NCBI GenBank assembly: GCA_019695115.1
Contig: JAIBAP010000003.1
Coordinates: 1 to 64,000 of the forward strand
DNA: 64,000 bases
DNA from: Caldilineales bacterium
Lineage (GTDB): Bacteria > Chloroflexota > Anaerolineae > J102
Reading direction: 5' to 3'
Shown: positions 25,038-32,979 of the stretch, piece by piece
Numbering within the stretch: position 1 is the first letter of the stretch
How the letters are laid out: every line of letters starts with the position of its first letter
Position numbers and translations under genes: made by a program
Notes under the pieces: generated by a model
Databases searched by the model: none
Seen by the model: the letters and a program-made list of their open reading frames with translations, nothing else
Told to the model about the DNA's origin: nothing

Positions 25038-26666
25038 CTAACGCAACGTCTGCACCATATACAGTTCCCCCATCTCGAACCCTAAGCGGCGATAGTATCC
25101 TCGTGTGCCAATGGCGGAGATGACGGCCAGGGCGGGATAACCGGCCGCGCGGGCCAGGTCGCGGGCGTGCTCGACCAGGCGGCGGCCCAGCCCCAGGTGC
25201 TGCGCTTCGCCGGCGCTATCGCTCCCCAACCCCAGCGCCGGCCCATAAACGTGCAGCTCGCGGATCATCGCCGCCCCCTGGATCTCGGGGATGGGTACAA
25301 CGCCGGGCGAGTTGGGCAGCGAGAGGCGCAGGAAACCGGCGACTTTGTCATCCGGCGTGACGAAACTGAGAAAAAGCTCGCGGTTGATGTCGGTATCGTA
25401 GCTGAGCACGTCCAGCCGCAACTGCTCGAACGCCACCTCCTGGCCCCGCACCTCGCGGCAGCGCAAGCACCGGCAGACCATCCCCCGCTGGCGCATGTGC
25501 TCCTGCACAAGCTGGCGCAGGTTGGTCTTCTTGTTCCCGGCCACGATATTGGGCGAGGGGATGTCGCGGAAGACGCGGTTGATACGGCAGTAGGGCGGGA
25601 CATGCGGCTTGCAGCGGGCGATCAGCGCCACCAGGTCGGCTTCCTCGTAGGGCAGGTATAGCCCGCGCTCATAATAACCGTACAATTCGGTCTCTTTCAG
25701 CAGCGAGTTGGGGTAAATCTTTAGTTCGTCCGGGCGGATGGCGGGGTCGCTCCACAGCCGCTGGAAATCCTCATAGTCCGATTCGAGCGTGTCGCCGTAG
25801 AGGTTGGCCATCCAGTGCAGCACGATCTTGAAGCCGGCCCCGCGCAGCAGCCGCACCGCCTGGCGCATCTCGGCTGCGGTGTGCCCGCGCTTGTTCAGGG
25901 CCAGGATGCGGTCGTCCAGGCTCTGCAAGCCCAGTTGCACCTTGGTCACGCCCAGCCGCCGCAGGTGCAGCACTTCGCGCGGGCTGATGGCGTCGGGCCG
26001 GGTCTCGATCACCAGGCCGACATTGCGCTGGCCGGCGTTCTCGTTCAGCCGCTGCGCCTCGGCCAGCGAGACCGAATCGCAACCGTTCATCGCATCCAGG
26101 CAGCGCTGCACAAACCAGCTCTGGTAGTCGCGGGGATAAGCCGACCAGGTCCCGCCCAGGATCAGTAGCTCCACCTTGTCGGTGCTGTGCCCCACCTGCC
26201 TGAAGCTGTGCAGACGGCTGCTGGTCTGGCGAAAAGGGTCGAATTCGTTCTGCAGAGCGCGCAACGAGCCGGGTTCGTCGGGCACATAGCTCTTGGGCAT
26301 GCTGACGAAGGTCGGGCAGAAGATGCACTCGCCGGGGCAGGCATAGGGCTTGGTCAGCACCGTCACCGGGGCCACGCCCGAACTGGTGCGCACCGGTTTC
26401 AGCCGCAGCCCCTGTTCCAACCGTCGGTCTGGCTCGATCTTGCCGGCGGTCACCAACTGCCGGTAGCCGTGCACCAACTCGGCCTTGCTGAAGTGCCGGC
26501 CGCTCTGGCGGGCAAAGGCGTTGACCGCATCCAGATAGCTATCGGGGGAGAGCTGGGGCAGGGCGCGCAGCCGGCCCAGGAAATCGAGCAACTCGCCTTC
26601 GTCGGTATCGACATCGAGCACGCCGCCCGCCTGGGTGGACCATTTGGAAAGGGTGAGCGTAGGCAT
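25038..26666 (-). CDS. Elp3 family tRNA uridine-34 carboxymethyl synthase
   Basis: Elp3 combines a radical SAM domain and a GNAT acetyltransferase domain to make 5-carboxymethyluridine at tRNA wobble U34. The 542-residue protein has the cluster motif ACPGECIFCPT (about 108-118), the signature segments YVPDEPGSLRA, LGGTWSAYP, ETRPDAIS and QLGLQS, and a zinc site in CRCLRCREVR. The C-terminal GNAT domain has FLRLSLP, RELHVYGPALGLG, GLGRRLVEHARDLA and GTRGYYRRLGFE. Length matches archaeal and bacterial Elp3. A Trm9-like methyltransferase gene lies 550 bp away, divergent. Confidence 0.92.
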   Translation of the reverse strand: MPTLTLSKWSTQAGGVLDVDTDEGELLDFLGRLRALPQLSPDSYLDAVNAFARQSGRHFSKAELVHGYRQLVTAGKIEPDRRLEQGLRLKPVRTSSGVAPVTVLTKPYACPGECIFCPTFVSMPKSYVPDEPGSLRALQNEFDPFRQTSSRLHSFRQVGHSTDKVELLILGGTWSAYPRDYQSWFVQRCLDAMNGCDSVSLAEAQRLNENAGQRNVGLVIETRPDAISPREVLHLRRLGVTKVQLGLQSLDDRILALNKRGHTAAEMRQAVRLLRGAGFKIVLHWMANLYGDTLESDYEDFQRLWSDPAIRPDELKIYPNSLLKETELYGYYERGLYLPYEEADLVALIARCKPHVPPYCRINRVFRDIPSPNIVAGNKKTNLRQLVQEHMRQRGMVCRCLRCREVRGQEVAFEQLRLDVLSYDTDINRELFLSFVTPDDKVAGFLRLSLPNSPGVVPIPEIQGAAMIRELHVYGPALGLGSDSAGEAQHLGLGRRLVEHARDLARAAGYPALAVISAIGTRGYYRRLGFEMGELYMVQTLR

Positions 26667-26701
26667 TTTGGCCTGGGACGGAAGTCGTGCTAAGGTGAGG
26701 C

Positions 26702-26989
26702 TCAGGCTGAGGATCGATCAGCGCCAGCCATCAAGTTGGCCACTGACAAGTCTTCATCGATTTCAGGCCAATGCAGGCTTATGCCCCCGCCGCCAATTTC
26801 ATAGCGCTGGCGTTGCTCTCTTGTGGCTTGGAAAAGCAACGGAAACCAAATCAGCGGGACGCTAATAGTGCGCCCATCAGTCAATGCAACATGCATCAGC
26901 GCATCGTCGAAAGTAACGGCTTTGGCCAGAGCAAGCGAGGGTACGAAGGCTCGCTGGAACTTCATATTGGCCTTAACTAAAGTACTCAT
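26702..26989 (-). CDS. DUF2442 family protein, paired with DUF4160
   Basis: This is a 95-residue protein. It has the DUF2442 pattern of small beta-rich proteins: AVTFDDALMHVALTDGRTISVPLIWFP, then EIGGGGISLHWPEIDEDLSVANLM. DUF2442 and DUF4160 genes are commonly adjacent and are suspected toxin-antitoxin-like modules; direct evidence is lacking. Its start overlaps the DUF4160 gene end by 17 bp, so they are co-translated. Confidence 0.8.
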   Translation of the reverse strand: MSTLVKANMKFQRAFVPSLALAKAVTFDDALMHVALTDGRTISVPLIWFPLLFQATREQRQRYEIGGGGISLHWPEIDEDLSVANLMAGADRSSA

Positions 26990-27206
26990 ACCACGTCTCC
27001 AAAAACAACTGTTTGTGTTGGTGGATGATGCGTTCGATATCGTTCAAGTCATGTGCTCTGAAACCGTAATTGGCCACCAGGGTAATTGGATCAAGCCAAA
27101 ACTTGGCCTGATTGTTACCTGCTTTGATATGGATGTGTGGCGGTTCCTGGCCTTCGTTGCTGAAGAAGAAAAAGTGGTAGCCACGGACCTGCAAAACCTG
27201 AGGCAT
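26973..27206 (-). CDS. DUF4160 family protein
   Basis: This is a 77-residue protein of the DUF4160 type: YHFFFFSNEGQEPPHIHIK, then AKFWLDPITLVANYGFRAHDLNDIERIIHQH. Aromatic and His-rich segments are family hallmarks. It is the first gene of a pair with DUF2442. Its ATG is only 11 bp from the divergent methyltransferase ATG, so the promoters must overlap the coding ends. Confidence 0.8.
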   Translation of the reverse strand: MPQVLQVRGYHFFFFSNEGQEPPHIHIKAGNNQAKFWLDPITLVANYGFRAHDLNDIERIIHQHKQLFLETWYEYFS

Positions 27207-27217
27207 ATGTACCAGAG

Positions 27218-27940
27218 ATGGAAAGTGTAATTCGAAAACAACTTGAACAGATCAACCACGACTTCTACACCCGGCACGCGGCCGGGTTTGCGGCCACGCG
27301 CTTCGGCGGCCAGCCGGGTTGGTCGCGCATCATAGCACATTTCCCGCCCGTCTGTCAGGTGCTCGATTTGGGCTGCGGCAACGGCCGATTCGCCCGCTTC
27401 CTCGACCAGCACTTGCAGCAGGTGCGTTACCTGGGGCTGGATGCCAGCGCCAGCCTGATCGACATCGCCCGGCGGGAGACGGCCGGCCTCGCCCACACCC
27501 AGGCCGAGTTCCGGCCGGCCGACCTGAGCGGGGCCGGGTGGGAGGAGGCGGCCGGAGGTGGGTGGGATACCGTCGTCTGCCTGGCCGCCCTCCACCACAT
27601 CCCCGGCCTCGCCCATCGCTCCGCCTTCGTGAGCGCCGCCGCCCGCCTGCTGGCCCCGGCCGGCGTCCTCATCCTCTCGACCTGGCGCTTCCGCCACAGC
27701 GCCCGCATGGCCCGCAAGATCCTGCCCTGGGCGACTGTCGGCCTCGCGTCCGCCCAACTGGAGCCGGGCGACTACCTGCTCGATTGGCGGCAGGACGGAG
27801 TCGGCCATCGCTATGTCCACGAAGTAGACGAGGCCGAGATTGCCGCGCTTGCCGCCCAGGCCGGGCTGAGCGTGATCGAGCAATTCCATGCCGACGGGCG
27901 CGAGGGCGATCTGAGTCTTTATGCGGTGTTGCGGGTTTGA
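27218..27940 (+). CDS. Trm9/ALKBH8-like SAM methyltransferase
   Basis: This 240-residue class I methyltransferase has motif I VLDLGCGNGRFARFL, motif II YLGLDASASLIDIA, motif IV VVCLAALHHI and a following LLAPAGVLILSTWRF. The N-terminus, INHDFYTRHAAGFAATR, matches the start of Trm9-like enzymes, which methylate carboxymethyluridine in tRNA to its methyl ester. The gene lies close to Elp3, which makes that substrate, so a role in wobble-uridine modification is plausible (inference). A generic methyltransferase function cannot be excluded. Confidence 0.72.
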   Translation: MESVIRKQLEQINHDFYTRHAAGFAATRFGGQPGWSRIIAHFPPVCQVLDLGCGNGRFARFLDQHLQQVRYLGLDASASLIDIARRETAGLAHTQAEFRPADLSGAGWEEAAGGGWDTVVCLAALHHIPGLAHRSAFVSAAARLLAPAGVLILSTWRFRHSARMARKILPWATVGLASAQLEPGDYLLDWRQDGVGHRYVHEVDEAEIAALAAQAGLSVIEQFHADGREGDLSLYAVLRV

Positions 27941-27947
27941 GGTGGGT

Positions 27948-28008
27948 TTCGTGTTCCGTGTTGCGTGTTTCGTGTTCCGTGTTGCGTGTTCCGTGTTGCG
28001 TGTTGTTG
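27948..28008. repeat. TTCCGTG/TTGCGTG heptamer tract
   Basis: About eight contiguous 7-nt units follow the methyltransferase gene. They belong to the same family as the tract at 20768-20815. Confidence 0.8.
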
Positions 28009-28073
28009 GAGAAAATGATACACATTAATCAGGAAAGACAAATAAAGTCTAAATATCATCTGTTTTTCCCCCA

Positions 28074-28266
28074 TTTGTGTCACAAAAAATCTGTGTTCCC
28101 CCTATCTGTGTCATAAAAAAATCTGTGTTCCCCCATTTGTGTCACAAAAAATCTGTGTTCCCCCTATCTGTGTCATAAAAAAATCTGTGTTCCCCCATTT
28201 GTGTCACAAAAAATCTGTGTTTCCCCTATTTGTGTCATAAAAAATCTGTGTTCCCCCATTTGTGTC
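28074..28266. repeat. 62-bp tandem repeat, about three copies
   Basis: Three units of 61-62 bp, each itself made of two similar 31-bp halves, run from about 28074 to 28258, with the start of a fourth. Each unit contains the palindrome TTTGTGTCACAAA and the segment AATCTGTGTTCCCCC. The array is A/T-rich for this genome. It separates the methyltransferase from the glycosylase gene. Units are contiguous with no unique spacers, so it is not a CRISPR array. Confidence 0.85.
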
Positions 28267-28285
28267 ATGAAAACGATCGTGTGCT

Positions 28286-28939
28286 ATGACTACCGTTGAC
28301 CGCAAGCATAGCGCCCGCGAGCCGCTCGACGAGGCCCGCATGGTCGCCGCCGCCCATGATCTGGCCGCCCGCGACCCCGACCTGGCCGCCATCGTCGCCC
28401 GTTTTGGCCCGCCGCCCTTGTGGGCGCGGCCGCCCGGCTTTTCCACCCTGATCTACATCATCCTCGAACAGCAGGTCTCGCTGGCCTCGGCCCGCGCCGC
28501 CTACGACCGGCTGCTGGCCCTGGCCGACCCGCTGACCCCGGTCAGTTTCCTGGCCCTGGATGACGCCGCCCTGCGCGCCGCCGGCTTTAGCCGCCAGAAG
28601 ACGGCCTACGGCCGCCATCTGGCCCAGGGCGTGCTATCCGGCCAACTCGACCTGGAGGCGCTGGCCGGGTTGGATGACGACGACGTTCGGGCCAGGCTGA
28701 CGGCAGTGAAGGGGATCGGCCGCTGGACGGCAGATGTCTACCTGCTGATGGCCCTGCTGCGGCCCGATGTGTGGCCTATCGGCGACCTGGCCCTGGTCAC
28801 GGCTGTGCAGCGCGTCAAGCGGTTGGAGCAGCGACCCGGCGGCGCGGCCATGATCGCAATGGGGGAAGCCTGGCGACCGTGGCGGGCGGTGGCGGCGCGG
28901 TTATTTTGGGTTCACTATCTGACCGCCGCCAAACGGTAG
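28286..28939 (+). CDS. AlkA-like DNA-3-methyladenine glycosylase
   Basis: This 217-residue HhH-GPD superfamily base-excision enzyme has IILEQQVSLASARA and the helix-hairpin-helix AVKGIGRWTADVYLL (about 140-154). The catalytic Asp lies in WPIGDLALVTAVQR. It lacks the C-terminal iron-sulfur cysteines of EndoIII, fitting AlkA-type alkyl-base glycosylases. No good ribosome site precedes the ATG. Its 3' end overlaps the convergent sugar dehydrogenase gene by 25 bp. Confidence 0.85.
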   Translation: MTTVDRKHSAREPLDEARMVAAAHDLAARDPDLAAIVARFGPPPLWARPPGFSTLIYIILEQQVSLASARAAYDRLLALADPLTPVSFLALDDAALRAAGFSRQKTAYGRHLAQGVLSGQLDLEALAGLDDDDVRARLTAVKGIGRWTADVYLLMALLRPDVWPIGDLALVTAVQRVKRLEQRPGGAAMIAMGEAWRPWRAVAARLFWVHYLTAAKR

Positions 28940-30273
28940 ATCTGGCCGCCGAGGTCGAGCACATACAACTCGCCCTGCTCGTCTTCGCCAAACGAGGCAA
29001 TGTTGGCGTCGCTGTCGAGCAAGAGAAGCGACTGCCATTCGCCGTCAGCGATGTACTCATCGCCGTTCTGCCTCATCCCCCAGATCAGCCCGGTGCAATA
29101 GTCGCCATAGAGATAGACGCCGTCGAGGGTCGGGAAACGCTGCCCGCGATAGACATAGCCGCCCGTGATCGAACAACCCTGGTCGTGTCCATATTCGGCT
29201 ACCGGAACCGTCTTTCCGGCAGTCTCGCAGCCCTGGCTCGGCTCGAAGCAGTGCCGGCCTTCCATCGTATCCCAGCCAAAGTGCATGCCGCCGGCCGCAC
29301 CTGCGGCGATGTAATTCACCTCCTCCCAACTGTCCTGGCCCACATCGGCGATATAGAGGTCGCCGGTCAGCCGGTCGAAGGAGAAACGCCAGGGGTTGCG
29401 CAAGCCGTAGGCCCAGACTGTCTCCGACCCCGGCTGGCCGGCCCAGGGATTGTCGGGCGGTATGGCATAGGTTGTCTGGCCGCGCACGTCCAGCCGCAGC
29501 ATCTTGCCCAAGAAGACGTTCATGTTCTCGGCATTGTCCCAGGGGTCGGCGGCCGCGCCGCCGTCGCCCGTGCCGATGTAGAGATAGCCATCTGGCCCAA
29601 ACTGGATCTGGCCGCCATTGTGGTTGGGGGCGGGCTGGTCGAAGGCGAGGATGACCTGGGCCGAGGCCGGGTCGGCGCGATTGGGGTCGGCCTCCGAGAC
29701 CCGATAACGGGCGATGACGGTGCCACCCTCGCTGGCGCGGGCCGTGTAATTGACGTAGAACTCGCCGCTATCGCTAAAATCGGGCGGAAAGACGATGCTC
29801 AACAGCCCTTGTTCCCAGCTAGAGGCATCGACCACCTCCGAGATATCGAGGAAAGGCGTTTCCAGTAGCACGCCCTCCTCGTCGATGATCCGCACCCGGC
29901 CTGTTTTCTCGACCACGAACAGCCGCCCACTGCCATCGCCGGCATGGGTCAGGTAGGTGATACTAGCAGCAAGGTCGAGGAATGGCTCCAGGGTGATCGC
30001 GTCGGGCGGGGAGGTGGGGGACGATGTTGGGGAGGCGGTGGGTGTGGGAGGAGCGACCGTGGGCGAAGGCGGAAGGGGCGTTGCGGTTGGCGGCACCGGC
30101 GATGGCGTGGAAGTAGGTCGCGGCGATGGTGTGGATGGCGCTGACGTCGCCGGCGGTGTTGCCGGTGCAGGCGCGGTGGGCGAGGGCTGAGCGGTCGGGC
30201 TGCCGCAAGCCGCCAGGATCAGCAGCGCGAGCAGTCCACCCAGCAGGTGAGGCCAACGAGGTCGAGGGGGCAT
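28915..30273 (-). CDS. PQQ-dependent glucose/sorbosone dehydrogenase lipoprotein
   Basis: The 452-residue product is a lipoprotein: a hydrophobic signal ends in LILAACGS. A Pro/Thr/Ser linker (about 22-95) follows, then a GSDH-type six-bladed propeller. Family motifs include GDGSGRLFVVEKTGRVRI, the DISEVVDASSWEQGLLSIVFPPDF block, FDQPAPNHNGG with the catalytic-type His, GPDGYLYIGTGDGG and YGLRNPWRFSFD. Such enzymes oxidise aldose sugars with PQQ, although many family members are of unknown cofactor use. No PQQ synthesis genes are in the window. Confidence 0.87.
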   Translation of the reverse strand: MPPRPRWPHLLGGLLALLILAACGSPTAQPSPTAPAPATPPATSAPSTPSPRPTSTPSPVPPTATPLPPSPTVAPPTPTASPTSSPTSPPDAITLEPFLDLAASITYLTHAGDGSGRLFVVEKTGRVRIIDEEGVLLETPFLDISEVVDASSWEQGLLSIVFPPDFSDSGEFYVNYTARASEGGTVIARYRVSEADPNRADPASAQVILAFDQPAPNHNGGQIQFGPDGYLYIGTGDGGAAADPWDNAENMNVFLGKMLRLDVRGQTTYAIPPDNPWAGQPGSETVWAYGLRNPWRFSFDRLTGDLYIADVGQDSWEEVNYIAAGAAGGMHFGWDTMEGRHCFEPSQGCETAGKTVPVAEYGHDQGCSITGGYVYRGQRFPTLDGVYLYGDYCTGLIWGMRQNGDEYIADGEWQSLLLLDSDANIASFGEDEQGELYVLDLGGQIYRLAAVR

Positions 30274-30279
30274 GGGCGA

Positions 30280-30350
30280 GTTCCGAGTTCCGTGATGCGT
30301 GGTGCGTGGTGCGTATCGATCCGCGTTCATCCGCGTCAATCCGCGTACCA
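30280..30350. repeat. Heptamer-type repeats upstream of the sugar dehydrogenase
   Basis: GTTCCGA/GTTCCGT and GTGGTGC-like units are followed by ATCCGCGT repeats (three copies at about 30320-30346). Periods are 7 to 10 nt and degenerate. Confidence 0.55.
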
Positions 30351-30356
30351 ATGACC

Positions 30357-30974
30357 TCATGTGATGGCGGGGGCCTGGTGTAGGAAGGCGGTGTCGTCGA
30401 GTTGGCGCAGGGTGAAGGCGGCCACGTCGGCGCGGCTGACCTGGCCGGCGCTGATCTTAGGGTCGAGGCCAGAGCGATAGTTGCCGGTGCGGGGGCCGTT
30501 GGTCAGGCCGCCTGGCCGGATGATGGTCCAATCGAGGCCGCTGGCGCGCACGATCTGTTCCTGGCGCTCTTTGTCCTCCATCGGTTTCTTGATCACGGTC
30601 TTCATCAGCATCTTGAAGGCAAAGGGCACCTGGTCTTTGCTGTCGCCGACTCCGAGCGAGGAGATGACGATCAGCCGCCGTGGCCCGCGCTGTTTCATGG
30701 CCTCGATGATGACTTGCGTGCCGTTGGAGACGATCCAATCGGGGTTGTTGGCGGTGTTGCCCAAGCTGACGATGGCAGCATCGGTCCCGGCCAGGGTTTG
30801 GGCCACCGCCGCGGGGTCGAGGACATCGCCGGTGATCAGGCTAAGATTGGGATTCTGGTGGGAGAGGCGGGCGGGGTCGCGGACAAGGGCCTGGATCACA
30901 TGGCCTGACTCGAGGGCCTGGGCGATGATCTGCTGGCCGGCGCCACCGGTGGCGCCAAAAAGAGCGATTTTCAT
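30357..30974 (-). CDS. NAD(P)H-binding atypical short-chain dehydrogenase
   Basis: The 205-residue product has a Rossmann N-terminus with the motif LFGATGGAGQQI, typical of NmrA-like and biliverdin-reductase-B-like proteins. LVRDPARL, GDVLD, VISSLGVG and TIIRPGGLTNG are also characteristic. Such proteins reduce flavins or quinones or act as redox sensors; the specific role is unknown. It lies 25 bp downstream of the TspO-like gene on the same strand and is probably co-transcribed with it. Confidence 0.82.
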   Translation of the reverse strand: MKIALFGATGGAGQQIIAQALESGHVIQALVRDPARLSHQNPNLSLITGDVLDPAAVAQTLAGTDAAIVSLGNTANNPDWIVSNGTQVIIEAMKQRGPRRLIVISSLGVGDSKDQVPFAFKMLMKTVIKKPMEDKERQEQIVRASGLDWTIIRPGGLTNGPRTGNYRSGLDPKISAGQVSRADVAAFTLRQLDDTAFLHQAPAIT

Positions 30975-30999
30975 GGTGAGAGGGGGTGAGAACGGGCGA

Positions 31000-31773
31000 T
31001 TAGCGATGCGAGCGACGCCAGCCGAGGACGGCGGCGATGGCGACGACGACGAAGGCGATGATGGCGGCGATGGCGATGATCGTCTCGCCGCCCTGCTTGC
31101 TCCAGATGCCGAACAGCGCCCAAAGGATGACGCCGGCGAAGGCGAAGTCGGTGCGCTTGATCAGCACTAGGGTGGCGACGACGGCCGCCACCAGGATCAT
31201 GATCGCCGCCCAGACGGGACCGGAGATGCCAAAGCCGCCCCAGTTTAGCGAGACGAGCGTGGTGGCGATGTTGGCGATGTTGGCGACGGTGATCCAGGCG
31301 GCGTAGAGGCCGAAGGGTGTGTCGATCAGCCAGCGGTCGGCGCGGCTGACGGGGTAGGGCCGGGCCGAGGCGGGTAGGCCAACGCCGAGACGGGTGTAGA
31401 TGATCAGAAGCGAGACCAACAACAGCAGCATGGCGGGCACGGTCAGCACATACAGGCCCCAGTGCCAGGCGAAGATCCAGGCGATGTTGGCCAGCGAGCT
31501 GATGACGAACCACCAGCCGATGCGCTGGAGATAGGGGTTGTTACGCTGGCCGGGCAGCGCCTGGTAGACGACGAAGGCAGCCAGACCCAGGTAGATCACG
31601 CCCCAGACGGCGAAGGTGAAACCGGCCGGGGTGAAGAACGAGGGCAGCGAATCCGAGATTTCCTGGGTGGTGCGGTTGTTCAGCACGCCCGCGCTGGAGA
31701 GGAAGTTGACGACAAGGGTGAGGATGAAAGCGAGGATGTTGAGGAGGGGCAGGTGGCGCCGTGAGGTGGACAT
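31000..31773 (-). CDS. TspO/MBR-related membrane protein
   Basis: The 257-residue protein has about seven predicted membrane helices. The N-terminal half has TspO-like features (NFLSSAG, TPAGFTFAVWGVIYLGL, IAWIFAWHWG), but it is longer than the five-helix TspO proteins of about 150-160 residues. Similar long tryptophan-rich proteins occur in several bacteria and are of unknown function; TspO binds tetrapyrroles. A strong promoter lies about 155 bp upstream of the ATG. Confidence 0.72.
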   Translation of the reverse strand: MSTSRRHLPLLNILAFILTLVVNFLSSAGVLNNRTTQEISDSLPSFFTPAGFTFAVWGVIYLGLAAFVVYQALPGQRNNPYLQRIGWWFVISSLANIAWIFAWHWGLYVLTVPAMLLLLVSLLIIYTRLGVGLPASARPYPVSRADRWLIDTPFGLYAAWITVANIANIATTLVSLNWGGFGISGPVWAAIMILVAAVVATLVLIKRTDFAFAGVILWALFGIWSKQGGETIIAIAAIIAFVVVAIAAVLGWRRSHR

Positions 31774-31799
31774 GGTGTTCCTTGAGGAGATGAGGGATG

Positions 31800-31862
31800 A
31801 GTGTTCCGTGTTCCGTGTTCCGTGTTCCGTGAGGCGTGAGGCGTGAGGCGTGAGGCGTGAGG
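31800..31862. repeat. TTCCGTG and AGGCGTG heptamers in the tspO-like leader
   Basis: Four TTCCGTG-type units are followed by about five AGGCGTG units with 7-nt period. The tract lies between the promoter and the gene, so it would be transcribed in the leader. Confidence 0.85.
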
Positions 31863-31875
31863 GGCTGCATTTTGC

Positions 31876-31905
31876 GGAGTGAGCACGCCCACGTGCGAAC
31901 GGGCG
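31876..31905. repeat. GCACG/CGTGC hairpin repeat
   Basis: GAGTGAGCACGCCCACGTGC, followed by GAAC, is the same motif as at 18190 and 38681-38781. It lies in the leader of the TspO-like gene. Confidence 0.75.
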
Positions 31906-31927
31906 GACGGGAGACAATTACAGGCGT

Positions 31928-31956
31928 ACTCTACACCATCTCGGCAAGAATGTCAA
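31928..31956 (-). promoter_or_regulatory. Promoter of the TspO-like operon
   Basis: On the minus strand a consensus TTGACA (31951-31956) is followed by a 17-bp spacer and TAGAGT (31928-31933). Transcription from here would give a leader of about 150 nt containing the two repeat types. Confidence 0.65.
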
Positions 31957-32040
31957 GATTTTGTCTATAATTTTTCTGGTTTTATCTTGGCATTTTCTTC
32001 GAGTTTTCTTCGTGTCCTTTGGGCCTTCGTGTTCCAGCAA

Positions 32041-32916
32041 TCAGCTAACGATATTCGGGCCGAAGTCGGCGCGGAAGTCGTCGGGAATGCGGGTGGGTCG
32101 GCCGGTGTGGACATCGACCCAGGCCCACAGGGTATGGGCGCGGGCCAGCAGGGCGCCATCGGCAACGCGCGTCATCATGTAGTGGCGGACGGCCGTAGCC
32201 CGGCGGGCGTCCGAAACCCAGGTCGCCATCTCGATCTCGTCGCCCATCTGCGCCTGTTGCAGATATTCGATGCGGTAGCGGCGGGCGAAGATGCCAAAGC
32301 CGGCTGCCAGCATCCGGGCGGGCGTCCAGCCGTAGGCCGCGCCCACCGCCATGCTGCATGCCTCGAAATAGGTCATGTAGTTGGCATTATTGACATGCCC
32401 GGCCATGTCCAGGTCGCGGAACTCGATCGTGCGGCGGGTGCGGAAGACGCCGGGCGGGGGCGGCGGCGCCGTGGGAAACGGCTCGCGAGACGGTTGCGGG
32501 ACAGCATCGCCATCAGGGAAGAAGGCGGCGATGAGTTCGGCGGGGATGGGCTGCGGGCGTTGCCTGGCCCGGTCGAGGAAAACCCAGTCGGTCAGGGCCT
32601 CGGCCGCAAGCTCGCCGCTGCCGGCATGACGTACTTCGTAGGCGCGGCGCGAGCGCACGCGGCCAAAGTCGGCCACCCAGGTGCGCACCACGGCGCTATC
32701 GCCATAGCCCAACGGCCGGTGGTAGGTGATGTCGGTCTCGTGTACCCACCACATCCGTCCCATCGCCTCATAGCGGGCGATGTCGTAGCCTGCCGCAGCC
32801 GAGGCGTCGAAGGCCGTCTCCTGCATGTAACGCAGGTAGTGGGCATGGTTGACATGCCCGAATGGGTCGCATTCGTAGTGGCGGATGCGGAAGGTGCGTT
32901 CGTGGACGAGTGGCAT
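32041..32916 (-). CDS. Double-hotdog acyl-CoA/ACP thioesterase
   Basis: The 291-residue protein has two hotdog domains. The first has RHYECDPFGHVNHAHYLRYM (about 9-28) and the second IEFRDLDMAGHVNNANYMTYF (about 160-180). The D-x-x-x-G-H-V-N motif in both is typical of 4HBT/FatA-like thioesterases. It likely hydrolyses acyl-CoA or acyl-ACP. The ATG at 32916 was chosen to match the usual start about 10 residues before the first motif; the longer frame reads heptamer DNA. Confidence 0.85.
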   Translation of the reverse strand: MPLVHERTFRIRHYECDPFGHVNHAHYLRYMQETAFDASAAAGYDIARYEAMGRMWWVHETDITYHRPLGYGDSAVVRTWVADFGRVRSRRAYEVRHAGSGELAAEALTDWVFLDRARQRPQPIPAELIAAFFPDGDAVPQPSREPFPTAPPPPPGVFRTRRTIEFRDLDMAGHVNNANYMTYFEACSMAVGAAYGWTPARMLAAGFGIFARRYRIEYLQQAQMGDEIEMATWVSDARRATAVRHYMMTRVADGALLARAHTLWAWVDVHTGRPTRIPDDFRADFGPNIVS

Positions 32917-32921
32917 GGGGG

Positions 32922-32972
32922 GGAATTGCGGATTGTGAAGGGTGTATCGCATACGGAACACGAAACACGCAT
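32922..32972. repeat. GATTGCG- and CGGAACA-type heptamers
   Basis: A short composite of the two families also seen at 5617-5686 lies between the thioesterase and the aldo/keto reductase genes. Confidence 0.6.
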
Positions 32973-32979
32973 CAAATCC

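Noticed and set aside
28074-28266. Possible CRISPR array
   Set aside because: Units are contiguous with no unique spacers, only about three copies, and no cas genes are present.
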